From Collinsella ureilytica (lineage in GTDB: Bacteria > Actinomycetota > Coriobacteriia > Coriobacteriales > Coriobacteriaceae), in assembly GCF_019795105.1 (NCBI RefSeq), contig NZ_JAIMFO010000004.1, positions 62,001 through 126,000 of the forward strand: a stretch of 64,000 bases of DNA. The letters are read 5' to 3'. A program made the translations under genes and the position numbers. Each line of letters begins with the position of its first letter. The first letter of the stretch is position 1. The notes beneath the pieces are model-generated. The model saw only the letters and a list, made by a program, of their open reading frames with translations. It was not told the DNA's origin and searched no databases. Positions 20,086 through 28,992 of the stretch are shown here, piece by piece.

Positions 20086-20649
20086 TTAGAGCTGACCTAC
20101 CAGATCAAGCGAGGGCTTGAGCGTCTCAGCGCCGGGCTGCCAGGTAGCAGGACACACTTCATCACCGTGCTCGGCAACAAACTTTGCCGCCTGAACTAAG
20201 CGCAAAAGCTCATGAGCATTGCGGCCAATACCTCCTGCCGTTACCTCATAGACCTGAATTCTGCCCTCAGGATCAACAATGAAGGCACCGCGCTCAGCTA
20301 GGCCATCTGCTTCAATGAGCACCTCAAAATCACGGGCGAGCACATGAGCAGGATCTGCGAGCATGGGGTAGCGAACCTTCTTGATCCGCTCAGACTCATC
20401 GTGCCAGGCCTTATGCACAAAATGCGTATCACACGAGACCGAATAAATCTCACAACCCTCTGCCTTAAAGTCGTCATACAGCTCAGCGAGCTCCTCCAGC
20501 TCAGTTGGGCATACAAACGTAAAGTCTGCTGGATAGAAGAAGAAAAGACTCCACCCACCTAGAACATCCTCACGTGTGACGGTCTGAAACTCACCATCTG
20601 AGAAAGCCATTACAGAAAAATCGCCAATTTCTTTATTGATCAGTGACAT
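20086..20649 (-). CDS. ahpC: Alkyl hydroperoxide reductase subunit C (2-Cys peroxiredoxin)
   Basis: Reduces hydrogen peroxide, organic hydroperoxides and peroxynitrite. The 187-residue protein has the peroxidatic cysteine in DFTFVCPTELEE (near residue 47) and the resolving cysteine in EVCPATWQPG (near 166), with the AhpC-type MSLINKEIGDF N-terminus. AAGGAGG lies just before the ATG. It precedes the AhpF-like reductase gene, which should regenerate it with NADPH or NADH. No OxyR or PerR site was recognised with confidence in the upstream region. Confidence 0.96.
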   Translation of the reverse strand: MSLINKEIGDFSVMAFSDGEFQTVTREDVLGGWSLFFFYPADFTFVCPTELEELAELYDDFKAEGCEIYSVSCDTHFVHKAWHDESERIKKVRYPMLADPAHVLARDFEVLIEADGLAERGAFIVDPEGRIQVYEVTAGGIGRNAHELLRLVQAAKFVAEHGDEVCPATWQPGAETLKPSLDLVGQL

Positions 20650-21050
20650 AGATCCTCCTTGATAGGAATACTTCCCAATAGGACAGATCCATCGTAGCAG
20701 CTTCGGCAGGCTGCAGGCCTATAAGTTTGATATATATTACTTTTCCATATTGGAGACAGGAAATACGAGCATGCGAACAAGCACACACGGGCACGCTGCA
20801 AGCATTCACCTGAGGCTTCCGCCCCCGGCCTGCAAGGCTTACCACATCAGACATGCATCTAAGCCACAAGCTGAGACACGTAACACCGTGCGAGTCAGAT
20901 AAGGCATGCGCCGAGACCATCAGCTCGAGCACGCGATACCGTGTGAGCTGATACGACATGAGCCACGACCATCAGCTCGAGGTTGAAGCGTGCAATGCCC
21001 GCCAAACACGATGCCCTAAGATAAAACGCTCTGCAAAACCAGACATAAGC
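20650..21050. repeat. Gene-free gap with an imperfect 53-bp tandem duplication
   Basis: No convincing gene lies between ahpC and the VOC gene. Units 20883-20935 and 20936-20988 align end to end: ACACCGTGCGAG aligns with ATACCGTGTGAG, and both contain ACCATCAGCTCGAG at the same place. They are diverged elsewhere. The nearest 80 bases before ahpC should hold its promoter; the sequence ATATATTACTTTTCC near 20731 is the only AT-rich stretch. Confidence 0.55.
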
Positions 21051-21434
21051 CTAGACGGTCAGCTCAATCAAATTCCCCTCAAAGCCAACTACACAGCTCT
21101 CGTAATACCCATCTCCCGTGGTTCGAGGGCCTGAGAGCACCTCAAAGCCATCTGAGGCCAAACGCGCAGTCAGCTTATCTACCGCAGCTTTCGATCCAAG
21201 CGAAAACGCAAGATGAGCCCAGCCTAAGGACGACTCCGGATTCGGATACTCATGCTTGCTTGCAAGATTCATAATCTCCAAGCGAGCGCCATCCTCAAAA
21301 CTCAAAAAATATGAGGTAAATCCGGTTTGTGCATTGTGGTATTTCTCACCTGCCTGCGCACCAAGGTAGGTTTCAAAAAAGCCTCGAGCACCCTCAAGGT
21401 CACGGACATACAGTGCAATATGCTCGATTCTCAT
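21051..21434 (-). CDS. VOC-superfamily (glyoxalase/dioxygenase fold) protein
   Basis: Small cytoplasmic metal-binding protein of 127 residues made of two beta-alpha-beta-beta-beta modules. It opens MRIEHIALYVRDLEGARGFF (His5, metal ligand), with ARLEIMNL (Glu), WAHLAFSLGS (His) and GNLIELTV (Glu) completing a glyoxalase I-like four-ligand set. Relatives include lactoylglutathione lyases, fosfomycin-resistance proteins and dioxygenases; the substrate cannot be told from sequence. The ATG at 21434 has GGGG upstream. It is divergent from gltX across 134 bases. Confidence 0.85.
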   Translation of the reverse strand: MRIEHIALYVRDLEGARGFFETYLGAQAGEKYHNAQTGFTSYFLSFEDGARLEIMNLASKHEYPNPESSLGWAHLAFSLGSKAAVDKLTARLASDGFEVLSGPRTTGDGYYESCVVGFEGNLIELTV

Positions 21435-21499
21435 ACGTTCCCCCTCTCTACGCCCTCATCGTCTCATCTTAATCTGGGGCAGGCCAGCAGCTGCGGCGC

Positions 21500-21505
21500 T
21501 ATAAT
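21500..21505 (+). promoter_or_regulatory. Probable -10 box for gltX
   Basis: A perfect TATAAT lies 63 bases before the gltX ATG in the divergent gap. No good -35 hexamer is seen 17 bases upstream, so the promoter may depend on an extended contact or be weak. Confidence 0.45.
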
Positions 21506-21568
21506 GCAAAAATGCATATGTAATCAAAAGCTTCATGGCTTCTCTTACTACGACGATTGGATTTGAGC

Positions 21569-23050
21569 ATGACCTCACCTGTCCGCGTACGTTTCGCACC
21601 CTCCCCCACTGGCAAACTACATATTGGCGGGGCACGGACGGCTATCTACAACTGGGCATTTGCCAGATCTCATCAGGGTACCTTTATTCTGCGCATTGAT
21701 GACACTGATCCGACGCGCTCAACCAAAGAAAATACCGAGATTATCTTAAGAGCGCTTCGTTGGTTAGGCCTTGACTGGGATGAGGGACCGGATGCGGGTG
21801 GAGACTTTGGTCCTTATGCTCAGGCCGAGCGCTTGGATATCTATCAAAAGACTGCTCAGCGCCTGCTTGAAGAAGGCCATGCCTATCCCTGCTTTTGCAC
21901 ACAAGAGATGCTCGCCCAAGATCGTGAAGAGGCGAAGGCTCGCAAAGACCCCAATCAGGGTTATCAAAAGCGGTGCCGTCATCTTACTCATGACGAGGCT
22001 CAAAGACGCATGGAGGCAGGAGAGCCCTATACCCTGCGCATTAAGGTGCCGGAAAATCGCGGGGATATCATCATTGATGATGCGGTCCACGGACGGGTAG
22101 TCTTTGATGCTCATGAGGTAGATGACTTTGTGATTCTGCGCTCAAATGGAACGCCAACGTATAATTTTGCCACCGTGGTTGATGATGCGGCTATGCAAAT
22201 TAGCCATGTCATCCGTGGTGACGACCATCTGTCGAATACGCCTCGCCAGGTCATGGTCTATGAAGCGCTCGGAGCACCAACTCCCATCTTTGCTCATATT
22301 TCGATGATCTTAGGTGCGGATGGCAAAAAGCTCTCCAAGCGCCACGGCGCTACCTCAGTTGAGGAGTATCGAGATGCAGGCTATGTATCTGATGCCTTCG
22401 TAAACTATCTTGCTCTTCTCGGCTGGTCGCTCGATGGAGAAACCACCATTATTCCGCGCGATGTATTGGCGAGTCGCTTTAGCCTCGATCGCATTTCTAA
22501 AAACCCAGCAACCTTTGACCCAAAAAAGCTTGACTGGATGAATGCTGAGTATATTTCTGCCATGGATGACTCACGCTTTGCAGATGAAATCTTGCTTCCT
22601 GAACTCGTTGAAGCTGGCTTTGTTGAGGTTGGCGATGAGTTTGATGAGTCCTGGATTGATGCTTTGGCCTCAATCGTCAAGCCGCGCACGAAGTTTTTAG
22701 GTGATGCCGCACCTATTGCTGAGCCCGTATTTCAGCATGCCGACACCCTTGTTTTTGATGAGCGATCGGTGGCGAAAGGCCTTGCGCCTGAAGGCATGGG
22801 CAAGGTGTTAGACGCAGCAGAAGAAGTGCTTTCGCATCTAAAAAACACTGACTGGAATCCCGAGACGATTGATGCTGCTCTTGAAACCTTGCCCGAAGCG
22901 CTTGATATGAAAAAGCGCCAGGTTTTCCAGGCAGTTCGTGTAGCAATTTGTGGCAACCTTGTCAGCCCTCCGCTTGGTCAGACCATGGCTCTCATTGGTT
23001 CCAAGGATTGCCTTGCCCGTCTCAAGCGTGCACGTGGTCTTGCTGGCTAA
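21569..23050 (+). CDS. gltX: Glutamyl-tRNA synthetase
   Basis: Class I aminoacyl-tRNA synthetase that charges tRNA-Glu, 493 residues. It has the HIGH-type motif in FAPSPTGKLHIGGARTA and the KMSKS-type motif in GKKLSKRHGATS, with RIDDTDPTRS and YNFATVVDDAAM between them. I start at the ATG at 21569 because MTSPVRVRFAPSPTG matches the family; an in-frame TTG four codons upstream is possible. The Shine-Dalgarno is poor at either. Whether it is discriminating or also charges tRNA-Gln (as in bacteria lacking GlnRS) cannot be decided here; a tRNA-Gln gene lies at 32.3 kb. Confidence 0.95.
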   Translation: MTSPVRVRFAPSPTGKLHIGGARTAIYNWAFARSHQGTFILRIDDTDPTRSTKENTEIILRALRWLGLDWDEGPDAGGDFGPYAQAERLDIYQKTAQRLLEEGHAYPCFCTQEMLAQDREEAKARKDPNQGYQKRCRHLTHDEAQRRMEAGEPYTLRIKVPENRGDIIIDDAVHGRVVFDAHEVDDFVILRSNGTPTYNFATVVDDAAMQISHVIRGDDHLSNTPRQVMVYEALGAPTPIFAHISMILGADGKKLSKRHGATSVEEYRDAGYVSDAFVNYLALLGWSLDGETTIIPRDVLASRFSLDRISKNPATFDPKKLDWMNAEYISAMDDSRFADEILLPELVEAGFVEVGDEFDESWIDALASIVKPRTKFLGDAAPIAEPVFQHADTLVFDERSVAKGLAPEGMGKVLDAAEEVLSHLKNTDWNPETIDAALETLPEALDMKKRQVFQAVRVAICGNLVSPPLGQTMALIGSKDCLARLKRARGLAG

Positions 23051-23079
23051 TACCTCCTTTCCAACCCTTTAGGAGCACT

Positions 23080-24684
23080 ATGTCTGCCCCCGCCCAAACT
23101 GCTGCCAACCTATCTGCCTTTGAGATCTTAGGCCCGATCATGGTCGGCCCTTCCTCCTCACATACTGCAGGAGCGCTTCGACTTGCCCGGGTTGCTCGCG
23201 CCCTTGCAACCGATGGGATTGCAAGCATTTCCTTTACGCTTTGGAACTCATTTGCCCATACTCATGAAGGGCATGGCACCGATCGAGCCTTGGTAGCAGG
23301 AGCCTTAGGGCTTAACACCGATGATATGCGCATTAAAGATGCTTTCGAGCTTGCCCAACAAGCAGGCCTTTCGTACCGCATACAGATTGGTGGCGATAAC
23401 GAGGCCTTCCATCCCAATTCCGTAGGAATTGATGTCACCACCACGTCTGGCTCGACCGTTCAGATTCATGGAGAAAGCTTGGGCGGCGGGCGTATTCGCA
23501 TCAGCCGAATCAACGATATTGACGTTGACCTATCGGGCGAATACACCACCCTCTTTGTTGTTCACCAAGATATTCCCGGTGCCTTAGCGGCGCTCACCCA
23601 AACCCTCGCTCAAGATCACGTCAATATTGCCTTTTGCCGTACCTATAGAACTGAGCAAGGCGGACGAGCGTATACCATCTTTGAAATGGACGGCGCGGCT
23701 CTTCCTCTGGTACTCCCACGCATTGAAGCAATACCGGCGGTTTTTTGGGCAACCTTTATTGAACTGCCGGGTACCACAAGCTCGGCTCCCGGCGTCAGTA
23801 CGTCAAGTCTTTTTCAAACAGGCGCTCAACTTCTCAAAGCTTGTCAGGAGCACAAGGCCACCATTGGCGACTTGATGCGCAGGCGAGAGACTGCGCTTAT
23901 GGGCAAAGATCCCTCAGCTCTTATGAAGCGCGTCATTGAGGTTATGCACGAGGAAACAGAGGCTCCGCTTGCCCATCCCGAGCCGTCGCTGGGCGGGTTT
24001 TTAGGCGGCCAGGCAAAGGCAGTCGCAGATGCTTCTTCCAAGCTTGCATCCGCGCTCACCGGCTCTGTTCAAACCAACGCTATCGCTCGAGCAATGGCTG
24101 TTCTTGAGCGAAGTGCCTCTATGGGCGTTATCGTGGCAGCTCCTACCGCAGGATCAGCAGGCATTGTGCCTGGCTGCGTGCTCGCCCTCGCCGAGCACGT
24201 CGGTGCAAGCCATGCAGATGTTGCTGAAGCCCTCTTTTGTGCCGCAGCCATTGGGCTCATCCTCACTGCAAATGCCAGTGTTGCTGGAGCTGAAGGCGGC
24301 TGTCAGGCAGAGGTAGGAAGTGCTGCTGCTATGGCTGCAGCAGCAGTGACTCAGATGCTTGGAGGCAGCCCTCGGCAAGCCTTAGATGCAGCCTCGCTTG
24401 CTCTTTCCAATCTCTTAGGCCTGGTATGCGATCCGGTTGCTGGCTTGGTAGAAGTGCCGTGTCAAACGAGAAACGCTATCGGTGTGGCGACAGCTTTCTC
24501 CTCAGCACAGCTCGCACTCTCAGGCGTTAGCTTTCTTGTTCCCTTTGATGAAATGGCACGTGTCATGTATGACGTAGGCAAGGCCTTGCCCTCGAGCCTT
24601 CGCGAAACTGCTCAGGGAGGCATTGCCGTGGCTCCTTCTGCCCAAGCTGCGCGGATTGGCTGTGCAGCTTGCCCCCGTGCCTAA
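23080..24684 (+). CDS. sdaA: L-serine dehydratase, iron-sulfur type, beta and alpha parts in one chain
   Basis: Deaminates L-serine to pyruvate and ammonia with an oxygen-sensitive [4Fe-4S] cluster. The 534-residue protein has a beta domain (GPSSSHTAGALRLARVARAL, then FAHTHEGHGTDRALVAGALG). An ACT domain follows at ~150-225 (TTLFVVHQDIPGALAAL). The catalytic alpha domain starts at about 245 (SLGGFLGGQAKAV, APTAGSAGIVPGCVLALAE). Cluster cysteines are in AEGGCQAEVG, LVCDPV and VPCQTRNA. In many Gram-positive bacteria beta+ACT and alpha are two genes (sdaAB, sdaAA); here they are one frame. AGGAG lies five bases before the ATG at 23080, and gltX ends 29 bases upstream, so the two are probably cotranscribed. 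Confidence 0.94.
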   Translation: MSAPAQTAANLSAFEILGPIMVGPSSSHTAGALRLARVARALATDGIASISFTLWNSFAHTHEGHGTDRALVAGALGLNTDDMRIKDAFELAQQAGLSYRIQIGGDNEAFHPNSVGIDVTTTSGSTVQIHGESLGGGRIRISRINDIDVDLSGEYTTLFVVHQDIPGALAALTQTLAQDHVNIAFCRTYRTEQGGRAYTIFEMDGAALPLVLPRIEAIPAVFWATFIELPGTTSSAPGVSTSSLFQTGAQLLKACQEHKATIGDLMRRRETALMGKDPSALMKRVIEVMHEETEAPLAHPEPSLGGFLGGQAKAVADASSKLASALTGSVQTNAIARAMAVLERSASMGVIVAAPTAGSAGIVPGCVLALAEHVGASHADVAEALFCAAAIGLILTANASVAGAEGGCQAEVGSAAAMAAAAVTQMLGGSPRQALDAASLALSNLLGLVCDPVAGLVEVPCQTRNAIGVATAFSSAQLALSGVSFLVPFDEMARVMYDVGKALPSSLRETAQGGIAVAPSAQAARIGCAACPRA

Positions 24685-24814
24685 ACCCATCATTCCAAAA
24701 GAAATCTCGAGTTCGTGCTCATTGTTTCAGGACGGTGCATGTCCGCGCTGGGTTGCTATACTATCTCATGGCTGAAACGAAGTTAAAACAGATTGATCCT
24801 TGGGGAGTGCTCAG

Positions 24815-26569
24815 ATGCCCCGTTCAAACGATTCAACTATGCAAACAAGCGCAGGTGCACCTGGCAGTTCAGGCGCCCAAGCATCCAGCTCAGATATAAA
24901 CGATGAGGTGCCTCAGGGCTCTATACACTCGAGCGCGCTCAGTGAGTCAAGCGCTCTCAACGCACGTATCCCAAGCGTAACGTCTGAAGACAACAATCTT
25001 GGGCGCATACTTGCCCCGGTGAGCATTCATGAACAGGCTTCTGCTCAAACAGGAGCTCACATGCGCGACAGCACCGCTGAGTCTGAAGGCGGCAAAGCTC
25101 ACGATCGACCTCATCACCGCCTTCGTATCGCGCTCGGCGTCTTTGGCGGCCTCATCGGTCTCACCTATCTCGTGGGAGTCCTCGTCTTTTCTTTCATCTA
25201 TTATCCGCATACCTCGATTGCTGGCGTTGATGTATCCCTTGCCACCAAAGATGCTGCTTCGGAGCGTATTGGCAAGGCTGCAGCAGCCTATCGCTTGCAT
25301 ATCAACGGTGAAGGCTTCTCGTGGACCTATACACCTCCCAAAGGTTCAGACCTCCTCGATGCCTCCAAACGTTCCTCAGATGTGTTAGCTACCAATACGC
25401 CCTTTGCCTGGCCGTGGCGGCTTGGGAAGGCTCTGCTCAAGGTAGAGCAAGCTCGAGCAAACACGCTTGATCCCACAACAGAGGCTGCTCCTTTGCCCGC
25501 CTCTTTTAATAATGAGGCGTTTCAAAAAGAGCTCAACCAGGCAATTGATGCATATAACGAAGACAGAACGGGTGAATTTAATGCTCAAAGTGCCTTTGAT
25601 CCTCAAACCGCTACCTTTAGCTCCACAAAGGCACTGAGCAATGCCAAGCTCGATCAAAATCGTATCTCGGAGTTGGCGCGTACCGCACTCTCAAACCTTA
25701 TTGACTCAGTTGAGATCGATGAGTCTTGCTTTTTATCCTTTGCTAATCGGTCCTCAAAAGAAGAGATTGAAACCGCGTGCGCCACAGCTACGAAGCTCGT
25801 CTCTTCTCACATCACGCTTACGATGGCAGGCAATGAGGTAGCAAAGATTGAGCCACAACAACTTGCTACCTGGGTTTCTTTTGATGAGCACTTGACTCCT
25901 CACCTCGATAGCAAAGCCTTACAAGACTGGGTGCGCACCTATACCACCGATTCGCTTGATACCGTAGGCTCAGAGCGCAGCTATACACGACCTGACGGCA
26001 AGCAGATTACTATCTCGGGAGGCACCTTCGGCTGGATTGTCGACTCAGCAGAGGCTGCTCGCTTGGTAGCTGAGGCAGTACAGGCAGGGGGCGACAAAAC
26101 ACTTGAGCTTCCACTCAAGCGCGAGGCAGATACCTTTGCCGGAAAAGGCCAGCGCGACTGGGGTTCATGGCTTGATGTCGATATTTCAGAACAGCACGCC
26201 TACCTCTATGACAGTGCCGGATCACTCCTTTGGGAATCGGGCATCATTACAGGCAACCCCAACCAGCGCAATGCCACCCCCACAGGCATTTACAGCATCA
26301 ATAACCTCGCTCGCCACGTCACGCTCATAGGCAAGAAGGATCCAGAAACAGGAGAGCCAATCTATCGCACGCCGGTTGACTATTGGATGCCCTTTGTAGG
26401 AGGCGCTATTGGTTTTCACGATGCAACATGGCAAGCATCGTCGAGCTTTTCAAATCCTGATGCCTACTACTATGTAGGAAGCCACGGATGTGTAAACCTC
26501 CCCTACGCTAAGGCAGAAGAGCTCTATGGTCTCATTTCAGCAGGGCTTTGCGTAATTGTGCACTACTAA
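24815..26569 (+). CDS. Membrane-anchored L,D-transpeptidase (YkuD domain)
   Basis: Cell-wall enzyme that should form 3-3 cross-links or attach proteins to peptidoglycan. The 584-residue protein has a ~100-residue Ser/Ala-rich cytoplasmic segment and one membrane helix at ~102-128 (RIALGVFGGLIGLTYLVGVL). Two peptidoglycan-binding-type repeat regions occupy about 150-430, and the YkuD catalytic domain the end. The active-site block is SHGCVNLPYAKAEELYGL near residue 555, with the catalytic Cys and the preceding GFHDA. The start at 24815 is supported by GGGGAG seven bases upstream. A TATACT near 24755 may be its -10. Confidence 0.93.
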   Translation: MPRSNDSTMQTSAGAPGSSGAQASSSDINDEVPQGSIHSSALSESSALNARIPSVTSEDNNLGRILAPVSIHEQASAQTGAHMRDSTAESEGGKAHDRPHHRLRIALGVFGGLIGLTYLVGVLVFSFIYYPHTSIAGVDVSLATKDAASERIGKAAAAYRLHINGEGFSWTYTPPKGSDLLDASKRSSDVLATNTPFAWPWRLGKALLKVEQARANTLDPTTEAAPLPASFNNEAFQKELNQAIDAYNEDRTGEFNAQSAFDPQTATFSSTKALSNAKLDQNRISELARTALSNLIDSVEIDESCFLSFANRSSKEEIETACATATKLVSSHITLTMAGNEVAKIEPQQLATWVSFDEHLTPHLDSKALQDWVRTYTTDSLDTVGSERSYTRPDGKQITISGGTFGWIVDSAEAARLVAEAVQAGGDKTLELPLKREADTFAGKGQRDWGSWLDVDISEQHAYLYDSAGSLLWESGIITGNPNQRNATPTGIYSINNLARHVTLIGKKDPETGEPIYRTPVDYWMPFVGGAIGFHDATWQASSSFSNPDAYYYVGSHGCVNLPYAKAEELYGLISAGLCVIVHY

Positions 26570-26639
26570 CTGAGCGATCTCTGCACTGCCCGATTGGATA
26601 ACAAAATCGTAACACTTGCCTGAAATCATCCACTGATCC

Positions 26640-26655
26640 CTTGAGATCGCTCAAG
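26640..26655. promoter_or_regulatory. Palindromic operator candidate before the efflux operon
   Basis: CTTGAG-ATCG-CTCAAG is a perfect 6+6 palindrome located 44 bases before the ATG of the membrane fusion protein. A TATCAT box follows at 26662-26667 and could be the -10. The position is right for a repressor or activator of the three-gene export operon; no regulator gene lies next to it. Confidence 0.5.
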
Positions 26656-26698
26656 TTAATCTATCATGACATCATGCCACCTTACGATAGGAGCGCAG

Positions 26699-28219
26699 AT
26701 GTCTGATACGAATGAACCACACATTCCGATCAAGCCGCAGACCGAGGCTCAAAATCCGGTTCCACCGATTCCTCCGGTGCCCTCTACCCAAGCTACTACC
26801 AAGCTTTCCCCACCGTCCGAAGCCCTTGCAAACGTAAGCGATGTGGGATCGACTGACGATGAGGTCTATGCCAAGCTCAAGGCCAAGCGGGCTGAGCGCA
26901 GGCGTCGCAAAATTCGCCGGAGAGCAATTATTGGTGGCTTTATAGCTGCGGTCATCATCCTTCTTGTTGTGCTCGTGCATATCTTCTCGCAAAAGCCAGA
27001 TCAGCTTACAGAGCCTGTGGTTGATATGGCCACACGCGGAGAATACACAACAACCGTTCGGGCATCCGGCTCGCTGGAGCCTTTATCTGCCACGGTCATC
27101 ACCCCAGAAGTCACCGGTACCTTCTCTGAAGTTGATGTTGTTGCCGGTCAAACCGTACAAAAGGGCGACGTCGTCTTAAAGGTTAAAAACGATGACCTTG
27201 ATCGCACGATCGCTGAGGCTCAGCGCGCCCTGAAAACCGCCAAGCGCAACCTCGCTGCTGCCCGCGAGGCAGAAGATATGCTGAACTCAGATGACACCGA
27301 GGGTGTAGACGAAAAGGGTGCTACGGCGACTGCCAATGGCGTAGAAGATGCCAAGGCTGCTGTTGAAGCCGCTCAAGCCACACTTGATCAGGCTATCGCA
27401 CAAGGAGATAAGCGTACGGTTACCTCGCCGCTTACCGGTAGCGTGGTTGCTATGAACGCCCGCGTTGGAGCTCCTGTTGTTGGTACTGGCGAGCGTGCCG
27501 GCGAGCCGCCTGTGATGATTGCAGATCTATCACAGATGAAGGTCACGGTTCAGGTTGATGAGGCAAATATTGCCAAGGTTGCTGTTGATCAAGAAGCCAG
27601 TGTTACCTTTGCTGCCCTGCCAGAGTTGACCTTGAGCGGCAAGGTTACCGGCATTGCTTCCATCGCTTCTAATCTTGGCCAAGGTGGGCCGATGGGCTAT
27701 CACGATCCCGGTGGTGCTGGTGCCACCTTTGCCGTTGATATTCTCATTCCAGAGCCAGACCCGCGCCTGAAGCCCGGCATGAGCGCTCAAGTATCGTTAA
27801 TCACTGAGCGTATTGAAGATGTCATTATGGTGCCTGTCACCGCGCTCCAAACTGATGATGGCGAGCACTTCCACGTTAATGTTCAGGTTGACCCCGAGAA
27901 GCACACCTATGAGTCTCGTGAGGTAACCGTCGTTGCGAAAAATGAAGATATGGCAGTCATTGGTCGTCCTGCTGATGTTGTCTCTGACATGCCCGAGTCC
28001 CCGGTTGCCGATGGCGAGGCTCTCATTATCTCAGGTGGCACCCCTGTCAATGCTGGATCTTCGGATCACATGGCTCCAACAGGCGCTGAGGATCACGGTT
28101 CGGCTCCCAGAGACGGCTCCTCAGAGGCCACAGCAGCTCAAGGTGAAGCAGATGCTCGCGGAGCTGAGGGTAAGGCAGAAGATGGGCAGCAGGGTTCAAC
28201 TGAGAACTCTGAGGGCTGA
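26699..28219 (+). CDS. Membrane fusion protein (MacA/HlyD-type) of an ABC exporter
   Basis: Adaptor subunit of an ABC-type tripartite-like exporter, 506 residues. A Pro-rich cytoplasmic head with a basic RAERRRRKIRRR stretch precedes one membrane helix (AIIGGFIAAVIILLVVLVHI, ~79-100). Outside the membrane it has the first lipoyl half (EVDVVAGQTVQKGDVVLKV) and an alpha-helical hairpin rich in Ala, Lys and Glu (AQRALKTAKRNLAAAREA). The second lipoyl half is TSPLTGSVVAMNARVGAPV, followed by beta-barrel segments (LKPGMSAQVSL). A ~70-residue Gly/Ser/Glu-rich tail ends the chain. It begins a three-gene operon with a MacB-like ATPase and permease. AGGAG precedes the ATG at 26699. The cargo is unknown. 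Confidence 0.88.
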   Translation: MSDTNEPHIPIKPQTEAQNPVPPIPPVPSTQATTKLSPPSEALANVSDVGSTDDEVYAKLKAKRAERRRRKIRRRAIIGGFIAAVIILLVVLVHIFSQKPDQLTEPVVDMATRGEYTTTVRASGSLEPLSATVITPEVTGTFSEVDVVAGQTVQKGDVVLKVKNDDLDRTIAEAQRALKTAKRNLAAAREAEDMLNSDDTEGVDEKGATATANGVEDAKAAVEAAQATLDQAIAQGDKRTVTSPLTGSVVAMNARVGAPVVGTGERAGEPPVMIADLSQMKVTVQVDEANIAKVAVDQEASVTFAALPELTLSGKVTGIASIASNLGQGGPMGYHDPGGAGATFAVDILIPEPDPRLKPGMSAQVSLITERIEDVIMVPVTALQTDDGEHFHVNVQVDPEKHTYESREVTVVAKNEDMAVIGRPADVVSDMPESPVADGEALIISGGTPVNAGSSDHMAPTGAEDHGSAPRDGSSEATAAQGEADARGAEGKAEDGQQGSTENSEG

Positions 28220-28224
28220 GAACT

Positions 28225-28992
28225 ATGCCTCCTGTCATAGACATTCGCCACATTCATCGCGTCTTTGAAACAGAGGCGGGTATGGCGCACATCCTCCACA
28301 ACATCTCGCTCACGGTTGCTCAAGGTGAGTTTGTGGCAATTACTGGCCCTTCGGGATCGGGCAAGTCTACCCTCATGAATATCCTGGGCTGTCTTGATAC
28401 ACCAACGGCCGGAACCTATCTCTTAGAGGGCTTAAATGTAGCTCAGCTCGATGATGAAGAGCTTGCAGAGGTTCGCTCCGAGCGCATCGGCTTTGTATTT
28501 CAAAGCTTTAATTTGCTCTCAAGGATGACCGTCCTTGATAATGTCATGCTCCCCTTGGTTTATACAGGCTATGCCCATGGGCATCGCGAAGAGCGAGCAG
28601 TATCTGCCCTCGCTCAAGCGGGTCTTCCGGTAGACCACTACGACCATAAGATTGGCGAGCTCTCGGGTGGACAGATGCAGCGTGTAGCCATTGCTCGTGC
28701 ACTCGTGAACGATCCAGCCATTATCTTGGCAGATGAGCCCACCGGCAATCTGGACTCTGCAACGGGCCAGATGGTGCTTGAGAGCTTCCATGCTCTGCAA
28801 CGCACAGGAAAAACAATCGTGCTCATCACCCATGACCCCCATATTGCAGCTGAAGCCGACCGAATTGTGACCATCCGCGACGGCAGGCTCTTTCATGAAG
28901 GTAGTGCGGATGGCTCGCTTCCCGGTACTGCAGTTTCCGGGCGCACCCTCTCCGACCTGCCCCATACCCGCTCAGAAGGGGGTTCGCTGTGA
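28225..28992 (+). CDS. ABC exporter ATP-binding protein (MacB/LolD type)
   Basis: Cytoplasmic ATPase of 255 residues that drives the adjacent permease. It shows Walker A GPSGSGKSTLMNILGCLD, the Q-loop in GFVFQSFNLLSRMT, signature LSGGQMQRVAIARAL, Walker B IILADEPTGNLDS and the H-loop LITHDPHIA. These are the typical sequences of the LolD/MacB-N family. It starts five bases after the membrane fusion gene and overlaps the permease by four bases (GTGA). Its 25-residue C-terminal extension (SADGSLPGTAVSGRTLS) is outside the domain. Confidence 0.93.
   Translation: MPPVIDIRHIHRVFETEAGMAHILHNISLTVAQGEFVAITGPSGSGKSTLMNILGCLDTPTAGTYLLEGLNVAQLDDEELAEVRSERIGFVFQSFNLLSRMTVLDNVMLPLVYTGYAHGHREERAVSALAQAGLPVDHYDHKIGELSGGQMQRVAIARALVNDPAIILADEPTGNLDSATGQMVLESFHALQRTGKTIVLITHDPHIAAEADRIVTIRDGRLFHEGSADGSLPGTAVSGRTLSDLPHTRSEGGSL

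Noticed and set aside
20633-20959. 108-codon reading frame on the minus strand before ahpC
   Set aside because: It would run across the ahpC start and its ribosome-binding site, is built on diverged repeats and resembles no family.
21435-21568. T-box leader before gltX
   Set aside because: No T-box AGGGTGGNACCGCG-like core or specifier hairpin can be seen; the gap is too short.
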